Shown piece after piece: positions 18,032-28,430 of a DNA stretch of 34,203 nt. Made by a program: the position numbers and the translations under genes. The DNA comes from Ichthyophonus hoferi (taxonomy: Eukaryota > Opisthokonta > Ichthyosporea > Ichthyophonida > Ichthyophonidae). How positions within the stretch are numbered: the stretch's first letter is position 1; every line of letters starts with the position of its first letter. The DNA lies in contig NAOQ01000152.1 of NCBI GenBank assembly GCA_002751075.1, positions 1 through 34,203 of the forward strand. Reading direction: 5' to 3'. The notes below the pieces were generated by a model, which was given only the letters and a program-made list of their open reading frames with translations, was not told the origin of the DNA and ran no database searches.

Positions 18032-19860
18032 TAGGTCGACTCCGATAAATTTTCTAAGTATAATTAAAATAACGATCATAATTAAGATTTTGTGGTATCT
18101 TTTCCTAGTGATTACAACACTTCCTTGCAGATAATGTGAAGATTACAGTGGGCAGAAATAGATGGAGAATTAATAAAGATTGTTTATTCTTATCAGAATT
18201 TTGGCATGTTTAAAGTAACTGTTAGTGATTGTTTTAGTCAAGCCATTGGCTGTCGTCAACTCAGTTGGGCAGAGTTTAACCTTAACTTCGCAGCTTTCCT
18301 CAGCAATATGTATTACTGACTAGTTGTCAGTGTGTAGCGTTATGCATCCAGTTTCTATATGTAAGCAGTCTAGTAGTGAAGCAATGTAAGAGATCGGCTA
18401 ACTCGTGATTGCCTAGACCATATACTTGTTTTCAGTAATGAAAAGGGCTGTGATGCTCTGTTTCTTGGAAAGCCAATCAATGGGCTTTTCTGCCAAGTGA
18501 ATTATATATACCAAAGTACTTCAAACTGTGTGTGGATCAACTACAAAGTCTGCATCAGAGAAGGCCTTGAACATTAATGGTCCCCTCTGATATGTTATAC
18601 ACTTTTCTGCCGTAGCTTTTATTACTGAAAACTGGCAATCAACCACTTGAATGTGGCAATCCATAGTAAGCATTTAATCAACGTTTGATAGGTGGTATAT
18701 CACAAGGCTCTTATTCCTTATTAGTTATTTGATATGTTCTGAAAAATTAAAGAGTAAGTTGGGCAGCAATGCTCCTGGTCATAGGGCTTGATTAGGTCCC
18801 AATTGTACAATTGTAGATTGTCTGGGATAGTTTTACGTTATCGTCACATTTTTGAACAGATTAGCTTAAGAAATCTGTAGGCCAACCATTTTTTTTTTTT
18901 GATGGTAATCTGTCACAGAATGCCTTGATAAGGGCCTCCTTGTCAATTAAATGTTTTGCTAAAATGAGTACATCATTGATGCAACAATATAAGGCAAAGT
19001 AATGACTGCTTGTGTAGGGAATGTAAAGGCAATGATACCACTCAGCTGGGTGTATGCTTTGAGTATTTAAAAACTCATACAGGGTATGGCTCTAGTGTAG
19101 GCCACTCACATGGAGTCCATAGAGGCACTTAGGCAATTTACATATTCAATTTGAGTGAACATGGTCTTTCATTATAAGAAACTGAAGCATAAAGGAAAGA
19201 TTGTCTAATGGGACATGTAAGTATGTGGAATGGATGTCAAGTTGGGTCAGCTCAGACTGGCATGCAGCACCAATGGTAATGAAAATCTAGGTGGTTACAA
19301 AACTAGTGACTGGGGAAGAGACGTTGAAGAAGTCCTTGTTCTTTACTTCCATACTACCTTGAGTGCAGAGTCTGGCTATGTTTTGAGTAACATTATCATT
19401 GTGGTCTTTTTTTCTGTGGAAAACACGTAAGCTTTAAAGTACAGTAGCCTCCTTGAGGACTTGGCTTCATAGTATGAGGATACAGGTGTAAAACCAATTT
19501 ATGGTATTGAGATCCACGGGCATGGTAGTAATGCATGCCATTTTGTCATGGGCTCACACTGTGTCTCTATAGTTTTTCAGATCAGTTAGACCAGTTATAT
19601 TTGGAGTTGAGGCAATGATGGCAGACAAGGTAGCACATTGGCTTGCCATAGATGTACGTTTGCTATATTGATGTCCAGATCGTGTTGTTGATAGTGTGTA
19701 GTGATGTTTACTGTGGTAGAGGCTGTCTGTATCTTCCTCACTGAAGTGATCTACACGCTCTCCGTTGTTGGAAGTAAGAATTGAGAAAGCAATATAACAA
19801 ATGGAGAAGCAGGAGATGAGGAAAGAGTTGAAATAGAGATAAGTTTACTTGAAATGGACT
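18032..19860 (-). pseudogene. reverse transcriptase and RNase H remains of the inner Copia
   Basis: On the minus strand, KCLYGLH near 19100 is the Copia reverse transcriptase K(S/C)LYGL motif. IDWLSKKQSITALFITENKY near 18420-18490 matches the RNase H pattern (I.W.SKKQ..VALS.TE.EY), and an HT(D/E)N-type stretch follows near 18330. Upstream, 19400-19860 has residues expected before the reverse transcriptase core. Broken at several places. Confidence 0.7.
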
Positions 19861-20289
19861 CTCTGAAATATATAGTCCTTATAGTTTGTAGAAGCAAGTG
19901 ACAGGGATAGAGTCGTCATCAGATAGTGAGAATGCTATCGCTGACATTAGTGTTGGGACATAAGTAGATAATAGTGATGCTATTGGATTGAATGCAATTG
20001 TAAATGGATCACTGTTAGGTAGTGTCATAGAATAAATAAATGGGAAAATATCCTCAAAAACAAAAATGCAATTACAATGTATGGAAATGTATCAAAGTTT
20101 CTAGTCAAAAATGATCCAACCTTCCATGACATCAGATTATCTGAAAAGGAAACCTTTATGGCTGCATATGGTGAATTTAGAGCAATTATTTGAAAGGTCT
20201 GTTTAGTAATAGAGTTTGCAAGTAAAACTTTATTGCAAGTAAACTAGAGCATGTGTGGTATGCCACAATGTATAAACTTTTTTATTTTT
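19861..20289. other. inner Copia linker sequence, no gene seen
   Basis: Base composition is like the Copia pol sequence to the left, but no domain is recognisable. It becomes AT-rich from about 20275, where the block carrying ATP synthase-like exons starts. Confidence 0.35.
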
Positions 20290-20775
20290 TTCGTATTGCT
20301 TTCGCCTTTGTTTATTTTATTTTTCTTCATTTCCCAGGAAGATCTTTTTTTTTACAATTAAAAGTTGTTATAAAAGGACAAGATAAATAGATAAATATAT
20401 GTGACACAGATGGGTAAACTTTAACAACTATCAATTTTTATTTAATATTAATATATATAAATACTGCTACGCCTATACAATGCCACATACACATAGCGTA
20501 GTATTTTTTATATTTATATCTCTATATATAAGATATGATATATGATACAGGAACTTGTATCAGATTCCTAACCTATTCTCATTATAATCAACCAACTCAA
20601 TCCTTCAACCATTCATACACTATATAGATAGACTATGTAAACACTGTTATTGAACTACTATTTACACGTATTCTCGATCCCTACCCCTTAGCATATATGC
20701 ACATGAATATATCATTATGCACATATGAGTTAGCAATGATAAGTACTCTATTGACTATCATATTTTTGGTACTAG

Positions 20776-20920
20776 TGGAATGCATATGCTAATCCTATTT
20801 CATTATTGCCCTATTGCCCTATTACTCTATTACTTTGGTCACTTACAATACCTTATCCTGGATTCTTGGCTAAATGGATGGCTGGTAAAACAGAACTTTG
20901 TAGCCCCATGGTCTTCCAGG
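20776..20920 (+). CDS. possible exon of an ATP synthase subunit b-like gene
   Basis: An AG (TACTAG) precedes an open frame ending with a possible donor A|GTAGGG at about 20921. The last 30 residues read FLAKWMAGKTELCSPMVFQ, loosely comparable with the EEFF.FLYPKTGVTGPYVLG region of animal ATP synthase membrane subunit b (ATP5PB). Joined phase-1 to the next piece, the frame stays open. The start of the exon is unconvincing because the first ~15 residues are of low complexity. This assignment depends mostly on the next exon. Confidence 0.3.
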
Positions 20921-21651
20921 CAAGTAGGGTAATGTACTCTATCACGGCATATCTAGTTATAATTTACATATGTCAATTATTAATATGTATTATATAGTCA
21001 GGGGAGGGGGGGCTTGAAAGGACGTTAATATATTTATCATTTCATTTGCATACATGCATACATATATACACACATATACACATTTACTTACCTCTTAAAT
21101 GTTAGCTTATAATAAGTAGATATTGTAGTAACCTACAATGATCATGATTATAATTTAGTATTATATTGCAAAGGAAAATACAAATCCATGAAAAATAGAA
21201 TATTATGTTATAGGCTACTTACAGTCATCCACGTCAAGCTGTTATTAATTGTTAGGTTTAACCTTATCACAAGGTAATATGTGACTATATGTTAGTTTTT
21301 CCTGTGAAGGTTTAGATCTTTTTTGAAAAAAGAGTAAACAATTAATGTGTGAGAAAAAGGATATCGTATATTTTTAAGGAGTGGTTGCATATAATGCCAT
21401 GATAGCTAAATCTATAACATTTTGCCTTACTATTGGATTATATATGTAGTCCTTACACACATTTGATCTTTAGTAATTTACATTTAAGTTTTGTACGTAT
21501 GGGCATGAGGCTCTATTTATATGTGTAATGTATATTTATTTAGCTACATACATAGTAAATGTAGTATATGTATATGTGCACATATATATATATACAATTA
21601 AATATGGGGCTTTGACTATTCTTCTTACCTTATATTCCTCCCTCCTTACAG

Positions 21652-21772
21652 GTTTGTTTCTAGCAGGCCTTTCAAAGGGTTATATCCTAATTCAAGATGA
21701 AACCATTGTTGTCATATATTTTACGTTCACATCATATATGTTATATAATAAATTTGGACCCCAAGTGTAAGA
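21652..21772 (+). CDS. ATP synthase subunit b-like exon
   Basis: A good acceptor (CTCCCTCCTTACAG) precedes a frame reading LFLAGLSKGYILIQDETI and ending YNKFGPQV. Animal mitochondrial ATP synthase subunit b has GTGLILYALSKE(I/Y)YV(I/L)..ETF, one membrane span, then KK(Y/F)GP.V at the same spacing, so the match covers the span that anchors the peripheral stalk in the inner membrane. After GPQ a possible donor (GTGTAAG) follows. If that donor is not used, a TAA stop comes at once after V, with a GTAAGT donor 25 bp on. No downstream exons (the long coiled coil) were found, so this is probably a gene fragment. The homology is short and should be treated as tentative. Confidence 0.45.
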
Positions 21773-22197
21773 AATGGTAGATGATTTTAGAAGTGTAAGT
21801 TCATGCTTTAACAATATCTCTTATATCTTCCGTACTCGCCACGTTCTTTCTGTTTTACATTTGTTATTTGTTACCAGTTATCTATTATATATTATTTATT
21901 ATTGATTATTTATTATCTACCACTATTACTCTTCCTCCTTTTTTTTTCTAGTTCTAACTCTACGTATCTATTAATTGGTAGTTACTGTACTGTGTTTTAT
22001 ATATATCTCTCTGTATATATTTCTATGTCTATCTATTGTTTATTTGGCATAACATTATTAATATACTGTAGCCCTACACCCGAGAACCTCAAGGTGCAAT
22101 ATTTGAATAACCCAGAAGGCATTTATGCATACCAATATAATATATATTATGTAATTCTTATCATATAATTCATAATATATAATATCCCCATTTAGGG

Positions 22198-22570
22198 GTT
22201 CTCCTGGACTATGTTGTTAGCAACATATTTTCCAATGATTATTCAAAGAATATTTCAATTGTTACATATATGGTTTGTATCATTACATATACTTTAAAAC
22301 CAATAACCAACACTATATAATAAACCACGGTGAATTTCCAAGCTAGACTTCATTTAGCAAACTAGTCTTATTTAAATGTAATTAGTGGCACGATGTAATT
22401 AATTAATTACCTTTAACTAATTTCCAACTCTTCCAAAATGATGTAACCTCATTGAAAACGCTATTGAATAGTTAGAGGTACAGTGCAAAATGAACAACAA
22501 GCAATATGTATTTTTGTACAAGACATCATTAAGCATTTAGCCTAATAAATGTAGTTGTAATCATTCCACA
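22198..22570 (+). repeat. solo copy of the short LTR-like repeat
   Basis: Third copy of the repeat seen at 1537-1906 and 2698-3068, in the same orientation. Shared blocks include CCAATGATTATTCAAAG, TTAAAACCAATA, GTAATTAGTGGCA, TTAATTAATTA, TAGAGGT.CA and AAGACATCATTAAG. It stands alone, without a partner nearby, inside the inner Copia element. Confidence 0.6.
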
Positions 22571-23399
22571 GGTGTGACTCACCTTCAACAGAAGAACTGA
22601 AATCCATATTATTGCTCATAGAAAATTTTAGAGCTTCTATAACATCAGAATTTGCTTTGGTGTACTTTAAAGTATTTGTCAACCCGTTTACATAGCAAAG
22701 TCTTGAGATGGTGTCTATACTCATAATATACCAGGGTAGAGCCAATTAAAAAAATTCAGTCAGATTTTGAAACTATGATAACATTGATGACATAGATGGA
22801 TGGGGTGGGAAATAGGGACTGTGCTAAAATTAAGGCATGTATAAACTAATTAGTAAGAGGGTTTAAATGACTAAAGGAGGGAAGCAGTGTGCAACTAAAT
22901 AATTAAGGTAAACTAGTGGGGAGTTACTGAATATTCTATTGGTCAGTAATTTGTGGTGAATATGGTGTGTGGGACAATGACAGTAGTGTTATATGAACGT
23001 GAAAATATTTATTTAAGAAAACATATGTTACACTGTTAACTTATAGGATATATAAAAAATAAATATAATAGTGTCAAGCAAATTTAACGAGTATAAAACA
23101 ACAAGAGTGAAGAGGGAGAAAGGAAACAACAGAAGAGGAAAGAAGTGGTTAAAGAAAAATTGAAAGACAAGGGAGTAAGCAATATAATATACCAGTAGGT
23201 GATACCTATTGTCATGTACAGGTAACATTCAGATGATACCTGGCAGCCCTATCAAAAGCTGGATGAGACTTGGGGAATGTGATATGTGATACTTAACACC
23301 TCAAGAGAGTGCAAGCTGGAGAGATACTTCTATACTACTATATCAATATATTTTTTCCCAGTAAAACCTCTCGTCATAGTGTTGTTGTTATCATTGTTG
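22571..23399. other. unassigned part of the inner Copia nest
   Basis: A 67-residue minus-strand open frame at 22542-22745 (containing SRLCYVNGLTNTLKYTKANS) is followed on that strand by a GTGAGT donor-like site, but I recognise no family. The rest, to 23290, is AT-rich without visible features. Confidence 0.3.
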
Positions 23400-23690
23400 A
23401 TGACTAAGTTGTCTGTGAATATTACCAAACAATTTTTTCATTACAGAGCAGTGATTGAAAATAAGTTGTCTGATGTCTGTGATAAAGAGAACATTGTAAA
23501 GACTATTATGCTACGTGATGTTGTTAATATGATAGCTGCGGGAAATAGTGCCATTGTGTGTTACAAGGACAATATTACCATTAATAAGTGTGAATTCCAG
23601 GTTGATGAACACAAAGGATTGAAAGGCATCAAAATGAATGCAAATATAATGGGAGCACTAACTTTCCACAAGACAACTTTCAATTAAAGA
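23400..23690 (-). pseudogene. protease-like part of the inner Copia
   Basis: The minus strand shows ingredients of a Copia aspartic protease in the expected order, with strand patterns such as INGNIVLVTHNGTI followed by an (L/V)(L/Y)FI.D(I/L)..L(I/L)-like ending. The open frame on the plus strand (23286-23687) is its antisense. The catalytic triad is not clearly seen. Broken. Confidence 0.4.
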
Positions 23691-25360
23691 GTCAGTAGAT
23701 GTGGTGGATGAGTCATTGGTGCCATAGACCTGTGTTGTGGAGTTTTTGTTAGCATGATGAGGCATGTGTTCCATTTGCTTGAGAGCTGCCAAATTTAAGT
23801 GATTGCTCTAAGTAACTGCTGATAGGATATTATGAGTAAATGTAGAGGTATTAATCATCTTAGTTTGGGGATGTGAAGGAGCTGTAGTTGTGTTGACTGA
23901 GGCAGAAGATTCAGTATTCGTCCGGTGTTAAAAAATATTTCTGTAGTTTGGGCCTCAGGATTAAGAGAGCATATTTAGGGGTTGTGACTAATGTGAGAGT
24001 CGGGATGAAACCAACAAATAAACTACTTTTGAGAACGCTGTGGTGATCTTGAGTTAGAAAAAGGGTGGTCATGCACATTTTTAATAGTGGTGAGTGCCAT
24101 CTAAAAGTTTTAAAAGATGGCTTGATAGGTGATGCAGTTATGAAGAGTTGTCCATGTGGGATGTTCGGCATCCTTGAGCAAAAATCCATACATGATAGAT
24201 TAGGGACCTGGTTTGGTTAAACAAATATTTTTAAAACCAAGACCATTCGATAAATATCTGATAGTTGATATAAGAGATTTTCAAGCTTACTGGCAAGGTT
24301 TTGGAAACAATCTATGACATTTGTAGATGATTCAGTTAGGTGAATCTTGATATACCTAAGCTGCATTACAAGGTGACATATGTTGGCCACCTATGTTTTT
24401 TCATAATGAGCTTTCATAAGGTTGAACTTTTTGTAAGCCTATTCATTGGTAGATGTTATTTTCACAAATTCCAGTGCTTAGGTGTTCACAGAAACCAATC
24501 AATTATTGAAGGTATGCTCGACATTGGAGTTAATCTCTGGAAATTATGAAAAAAAATGTAATGAGTTGATGTTGTTTTGATTGGGTGGAATAATGAGATG
24601 ATCAACACAATTGCATAATTGACAAGCTAAAAAACACTATTGATCTAATCAGAAAAAGAAAGCATATGTTGTGTTGTTTAATTGAAAACTCTGGGATGGT
24701 TCAATCGATTAAATAACTATTTATTGATTGGATAGAGGAATAGGATAGGTTTGAGGATTCACAGTGATGTGGCATAAGACCTCTATCGATGTTCATTAGG
24801 AATCTGTCATTAATTTTCAGACGATGCCGTTGGTGCAATTTGTTGTTGAGCTAGATAGTCAATTTCATCTCAGAGTTGTTGGTTTTTAGTATGAGTAAAG
24901 ATCATAAAGTCTTCCATTAGTTGGGAAAGTCTATTAAGAGTGGAGGATGGCTCACTGGGAGTAGAAGTATTTTTGGTCATTAGAATTACTGTGAGAATAT
25001 CTAAAAGAATAAACGGACCAAAAGTCTCATGATAGTTGTTGAGTCAACTGAGCAAGGGTTTTAGTGGAAATTCAGTGGTGAAGGTAGAACTAAAAAATTC
25101 AGTTCTTGTTGGATGGATATCCTAGAATTGGTGGATGTCCAGGGAATATCAGAAGGTAAATCCAGTTAAGTTCTCTTTAAGGGCATAAGAAATGAAAAGA
25201 CGCCGTGTGATCGGTAGTAATGCAAGAAATGCAAGAGATGCAATTGTTGTCCTATTGCAGTGTGATAACCAAAGTTTGTTCTACTAGTTTAGAGTAGATA
25301 CAATAGAGTAGGAAGTTAAAATGAATCAATGTTGAGGGCAGAATAGTTTCTATAGTGTGT
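23691..25360 (-). pseudogene. gag-like region of the inner Copia
   Basis: About 1.7 kb between the 5' primer-binding-like site and the protease-like part. A 92-residue minus-strand open frame (23911-24189) with many basic residues lies where the gag C-terminal half would be. No zinc knuckle is seen. The assignment rests on position. Broken. Confidence 0.35.
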
Positions 25361-25377
25361 CTGGGGCCCAATAACCC
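25361..25377 (-). other. primer-binding-like site of the inner Copia (initiator tRNA-Met anticodon arm type)
   Basis: In the element's sense the sequence directly after the 5' LTR reads GGGTTATTGGGCCCCAG, nearly the complement of the anticodon stem and loop of initiator tRNA-Met (GGTTATGGGCCCAGC). Known: Drosophila copia primes with a half-molecule of initiator tRNA-Met, using exactly this inner part rather than the 3' end. Confidence 0.6.
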
Positions 25378-25957
25378 TATTAGAGATATGAGATAATTCA
25401 AAGTAAATGTTATCCAGCTCTATTCTCACTTTATCTTCCTCTAATCTATCAACGTCTTTTACTCCTGGTTGAATGAATGTATAATATAAGTGAAATGTTG
25501 GTCCAACTAACTGGAGTCAAACCCAATCTCAGTATTTTTGATGATTGGCATCAATTGATAATGATGCTCTGCCTACATAGGTAAATATGTGTGTTAAAAT
25601 AAAGTGAGCCTTGTACCTGTGCATAATTCCTAGGATATTTTCTAGTTTTTTACTAGAGGAATCGCTAGACATGGTTTATTATATAGTGTTTTTATTAAAA
25701 AGAGATTAATGATTATTGGCCATTATAAAAGTCCAGTACTATGACTTAGCCCATAAACTAGTACCAGCACTGCTAGTATTCTTATGTACTCCTCAGAATC
25801 AAATGGCATTAATTAGAGTAGGTAATCATTAGTGTGATAATTTAAATCTATCCTATGTTTAGACTATGTGTGTTGACTGACAGATAAGATATAATGTATT
25901 TGTATTTTCACCTGGCTAGACAAATTTTATTTCTTAGAGCTTGTACAGCTATTGTTA
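25378..25957 (-). repeat. 5' LTR of the inner Copia element
   Basis: Direct repeat of 17451-18031 (see shared blocks there), with the primer-binding-like site immediately inside it. That placement sets the element's direction as minus. Confidence 0.8.
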
Positions 25958-26285
25958 TTAATCAATTCAGAGGTATTTCCTGCACCAAATTCAAATAATG
26001 ATTGTAATTGGAACTGTATGTTATGCTTTTTTAGCAATCGCCACACCATTTTATCCAGGCTCCTCAGAGCGTGCCTGGTAAGTCTGTTGTTCATTAGAGG
26101 AGGGATGGACCCTAAGGATTTTTCTGGAGCCGTTGCCGTCTCCACTGTTGCTTCCAGCTCGAAGGGGATAGCCTATAGGAATAGACTTAAATTATCAGAG
26201 CCTATTTCATTGGCCAAGAATTGTTAAGCAACTATATGCCTTCAAAGTTTAGAATTAAAATGTAAATTATATTAAAAAGAAAACC

Positions 26286-26289
26286 AAAA
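26286..26289 (-). terminator. RNA polymerase III terminator of the tRNA gene
   Basis: A run of four T on the minus strand directly follows the discriminator base of the initiator tRNA gene, the standard Pol III stop signal. This supports the gene being transcribable. Confidence 0.85.
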
Positions 26290-26361
26290 TAGCAGAGACA
26301 GGTTTCGATCCTGCGACCTCTGGGTTATGGGCCCAGCACGCTTCCACTGCGCCACTCTGCT
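26290..26361 (-). tRNA. initiator tRNA-Met (anticodon CAT)
   Basis: A 72-nt cloverleaf on the minus strand: acceptor AGCAGAG/CTCTGCT, D-arm GCGCAGTGGAAGC, anticodon stem CTGGG/CCCAG with loop holding CAT at 26327-26329, T-arm GCAGG-ATCGAAA-CCTGT, discriminator A. Initiator hallmarks are all there: A1:U72, three G:C pairs flanking the anticodon loop, and A in the T loop where elongators have T (ATCGAAA). It differs from the human initiator tRNA at only a handful of positions, and the T-stem changes keep pairing. Internal promoter boxes are intact (TGGCGCAGTGG; GGATCGAAACC). CCA is not encoded, as usual in eukaryotes. It brings the first Met to the ribosome. Confidence 0.96.
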
Positions 26362-26939
26362 TGTTGAAGCTCATACTTTGGAGCCTCAGTCATTGGGATA
26401 TAATTATGAGATGATGCTAATTCTTTTATAGATGCAGTGGCTAAGTGGAAAACTCCTAAAGATGTACATTGGTTGTTGTAATGGAGGAGGAGAACTCGTT
26501 CATTTTTCCTTAAAAAGCGACATTAGACTGTCAATATACTCATTCAGTATGGTGATGGACTGTGCTAATTGTTGTCATGACTCTGTCAAGGACTACACGG
26601 TTTTAGAATTCCTTCGTGTAATTTGTAGTTGGAGGAGACGTGAGGGCGACATTGTAGGTAGAGGGGGAAGTCATTACTGTAAGAACTGCAGTGGCTGAGG
26701 TAGGAGGCAGATTTTGACTGGAGCACGGTAAGGTTTAAAGCCTTGTTATGACTGTAGTGGCTCACTGGTGCGATAAGGTGGTCCTGATGACGCCTGAAAA
26801 TATAGGACCAACGGGTGACTGAGCAATGTATTTTTGCTCTTGTCGGGTATCTGAATAAATAGCAACCAATGGGAAAGACTGTGCGGAAATGGATTCAGCA
26901 ATAAATACAGGAGAGTGACGGCTTAAAGTGGAAATTTGG

Positions 26940-26956
26940 CAAGGGTCGATAACCCT
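26940..26956 (-). other. primer-binding-like site of the outer Copia
   Basis: In the element's sense GGGTTATCGACCCTTG follows CCAATA. It shares GGGTTAT and the overall layout with the inner element's site, and again resembles the complement of the initiator tRNA-Met anticodon arm, but less closely. If right, the outer 5' LTR spans about 26956-27775. Confidence 0.4.
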
Positions 26957-27349
26957 ATTGGAAATAGACCTAGTATCCGTTGTACTGGATCCTATCTAGT
27001 TGTTGTCCTCAGGTAAAGGGCAATCCAAAGCTCTGGAAAACTGCTCTTGAATCTTTATCTGTTGATTAATGGAGATAGATGCCTTTAGTTTCTTACTTGG
27101 TAATGTATTGTATATGCAGTAACTGTAATCTAATTGTAACTGTAGGTATATAGTTAACGTATTGCTATCAGAAGAATCAAAACCAGACTCAACTAATTGG
27201 CATCCTAGTAAAGTATCTGAATTATCTACTTCAACTTCTATAACACTTATAGACATAATACAAAAAAGAAAAGAAAAATACACAATAAACACAAATTAAA
27301 CGGTTAAGATTAACAACTGATAAGTGTTTATTATTGGCTGCTTTTGTTC

Positions 27350-27775
27350 CTTTTATTCTTTCCCGATCTTTGCTTATTGTGGGTGTTATTTTTTGGTTAA
27401 GATCTGTATAACCATGCTCATTAATGTAAATAAGACTGTTCATAAATATCCTTATTGGCCAATACATTCACAGAAGATTACTGAGACCCACTAGATTTGT
27501 CTGATTTTATTTTGATAATCTTATATTATCGCGTCCTCCTTTGGGTGGCTTTTTTGCTAATTCATAAATGCAAGTGCTTGCATACTATATATTGACAATT
27601 CAATTTAACCTGGCTAAAAAATTTATGATATTAACTAATATTAGACCATTCATTTCATTATCCGTTTTACTTTCAAAACTTTGACAAAACTGTATGTTCA
27701 TTCAGAGTTAATGGTCTTGCTTTTAACATAAAGGAATAAGCTATAACAAATGCATTGAACACGTTGGTACCAAGA
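27350..27775 (-). repeat. 5' LTR of the outer Copia element (matched part)
   Basis: Direct repeat of 12640-13068; shared blocks are listed there. The edge at ~27775 reads TTGGTACCAA, the counterpart of TTGGTTCCAACA at 13059-13068. The part between 26956 and 27350 may also be LTR, but it has no visible match in the other copy. Confidence 0.7.
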
Positions 27776-27825
27776 GATACTTTACATATTACCCTTTAAT
27801 AATTAATTATTTGTTGATTCTACAG

Positions 27826-27956
27826 AATTTGCATGCTATGATAAATTATGCAGAGCTGATTTTGAGCGAAAGAAGTATAAATACAAGGCTTCATACAATA
27901 ATGAAGGAACCAGAGCGGTTAAGACATATCACCCGCTCAATGGTTGCTGGAACTGA
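27826..27956 (+). CDS. possible terminal exon of an unidentified gene
   Basis: Directly right of the outer LTR, an acceptor-like TTGTTGATTCTACAG precedes a 43-codon frame with unusual, non-AT-driven composition: CYDKLCRADFERKKYKYKA, then RAVKTYHPLNGCWN and a TGA at 27954-27956. The residue mix (Cys, Trp, His, many Lys and Tyr) looks coding, but no family comes to mind. An overlapping longer open frame (27811-28071) in another phase is also possible, so the reading frame is uncertain. If this is real, its upstream exons would lie across the Copia nest. Confidence 0.3.
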
Positions 27957-28430
27957 AACTATCTTGGTTTATGCTTTAAGCTTACCTAGCCATTTATCAT
28001 ATACCCATAAAAACCATTCATATTTATTAGTTGATCCCAACCTTTGGCTACTTATTAGTGTTGTGAAGTGAACTTTATTGTTGTTAATTGAAACCAGTTT
28101 GATCTACTATGTCAAGTCAATCTTGCATAGCTACACCTAATCCAAATTAACTATTTATATTGATGAGTTAAATATGCTTTCTAATCTTAGTGTATGACTA
28201 TTACATTAGCATATATTAATCAATGATTCTCTTTATTCATAGTAAACATAAACTGTACACATTTACAAACGATAATATCATTACATGTTTACATGCTTAC
28301 TCGTAGTTACATCACATATTAATTATTATCATCCGAGTCAGATTACTATAGTAAATTATATGGTCGTAAAACGTACTAATAAGCATACTCATGCTATGTA
28401 TATTGGATTCAAAAGTACACCACTTCAGCT
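27957..28430. other. AT-rich stretch, no gene seen
   Basis: No RNA gene, repeat or convincing coding sequence is visible between the possible exon at 27826-27956 and the coding-like remnant at 28431. Confidence 0.5.

Larger units (their letters stand above)
20290..22197. other. AT-rich block inside the inner Copia element
   Basis: This ~1.9 kb block differs from the Copia sequence on both sides by its high AT content, T-rich plus strand, (TA)n-type runs and two plus-strand exon-like pieces. It occupies the place where the inner element's integrase should lie. I see no second LTR at its left edge that would pair with the solo repeat at its right edge. Confidence 0.5.
17451..25957 (-). mobile_element. 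inner Copia-type LTR retrotransposon fossil
   Basis: Bounded by ~580 bp direct repeats (17451-18031 and 25378-25957), about three quarters identical by eye. On the minus strand it has a primer-binding-like site at 25361-25377, gag-like sequence, a protease-like part (~23650-23400), a reverse transcriptase start (~19860-19400), the SLYGL-type motif (~19125-19085) and RNase H (~18620-18200) next to the 3' LTR. No integrase is recognisable; the place where it should lie is taken by an AT-rich block (20290-22197) and a solo LTR-like repeat. It sits inside the gag region of the outer Copia, so it inserted later. Broken and old. Confidence 0.7.
25958..26700 (-). pseudogene. 5' gag-like sequence of the outer Copia
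   Basis: On the minus strand 26700-26430 reads as a helical, Leu/Gln-rich segment (SWQQLAQSITILNEYIDSL). 26230-25960 reads as a basic helical segment (NNRLTRHALRSLDKMVWRLL, LKKHNIQFQLQSLFEFGAG). Such helical content and the position between the 5' LTR and the nested element suggest the first half of gag. No family-specific motif is present, and the tRNA gene lies between the two segments. Broken. Confidence 0.4.
12640..27775 (-). mobile_element. outer Copia-type LTR retrotransposon fossil, interrupted by a second Copia
   Basis: Read on the minus strand, the parts follow Ty1/copia order: 5' LTR ending at ~27775, primer-binding-like site near 26940-26956, gag-like sequence (26700-25960), then after a large nested insertion (25957-17451) gag end, protease, integrase core, reverse transcriptase, RNase H and the 3' LTR (13068-12640). 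Copia, unlike Ty3/gypsy, has integrase before reverse transcriptase, and that order is visible. Every coding part is broken, with several interruptions per domain, and the LTRs are strongly diverged. The element is old and not functional. A fragment of Copia integrase at 15087-15300 is on the opposite strand. Confidence 0.75.

Noticed and set aside
21902-22168. Plus-strand frame after the ATP synthase-like exon, considered as its continuation
   Set aside because: It does not resemble the coiled-coil part of subunit b and is made of Tyr/Ile/Leu from AT-rich DNA.
22542-22745. 67-residue minus-strand frame with a donor-like GTGAGT
   Set aside because: Residue use is plausible but there is no acceptor, no partner exon and no recognised family; left as unassigned.
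23286-23687. 133-residue plus-strand open frame
   Set aside because: The minus strand shows protease-like Copia sequence in the right place; the plus frame is best explained as its antisense.
26432-26698. Plus-strand Cys-rich 88-residue frame
   Set aside because: The minus strand here reads as helical gag-like sequence in the order expected for the outer Copia; the plus frame has no support.
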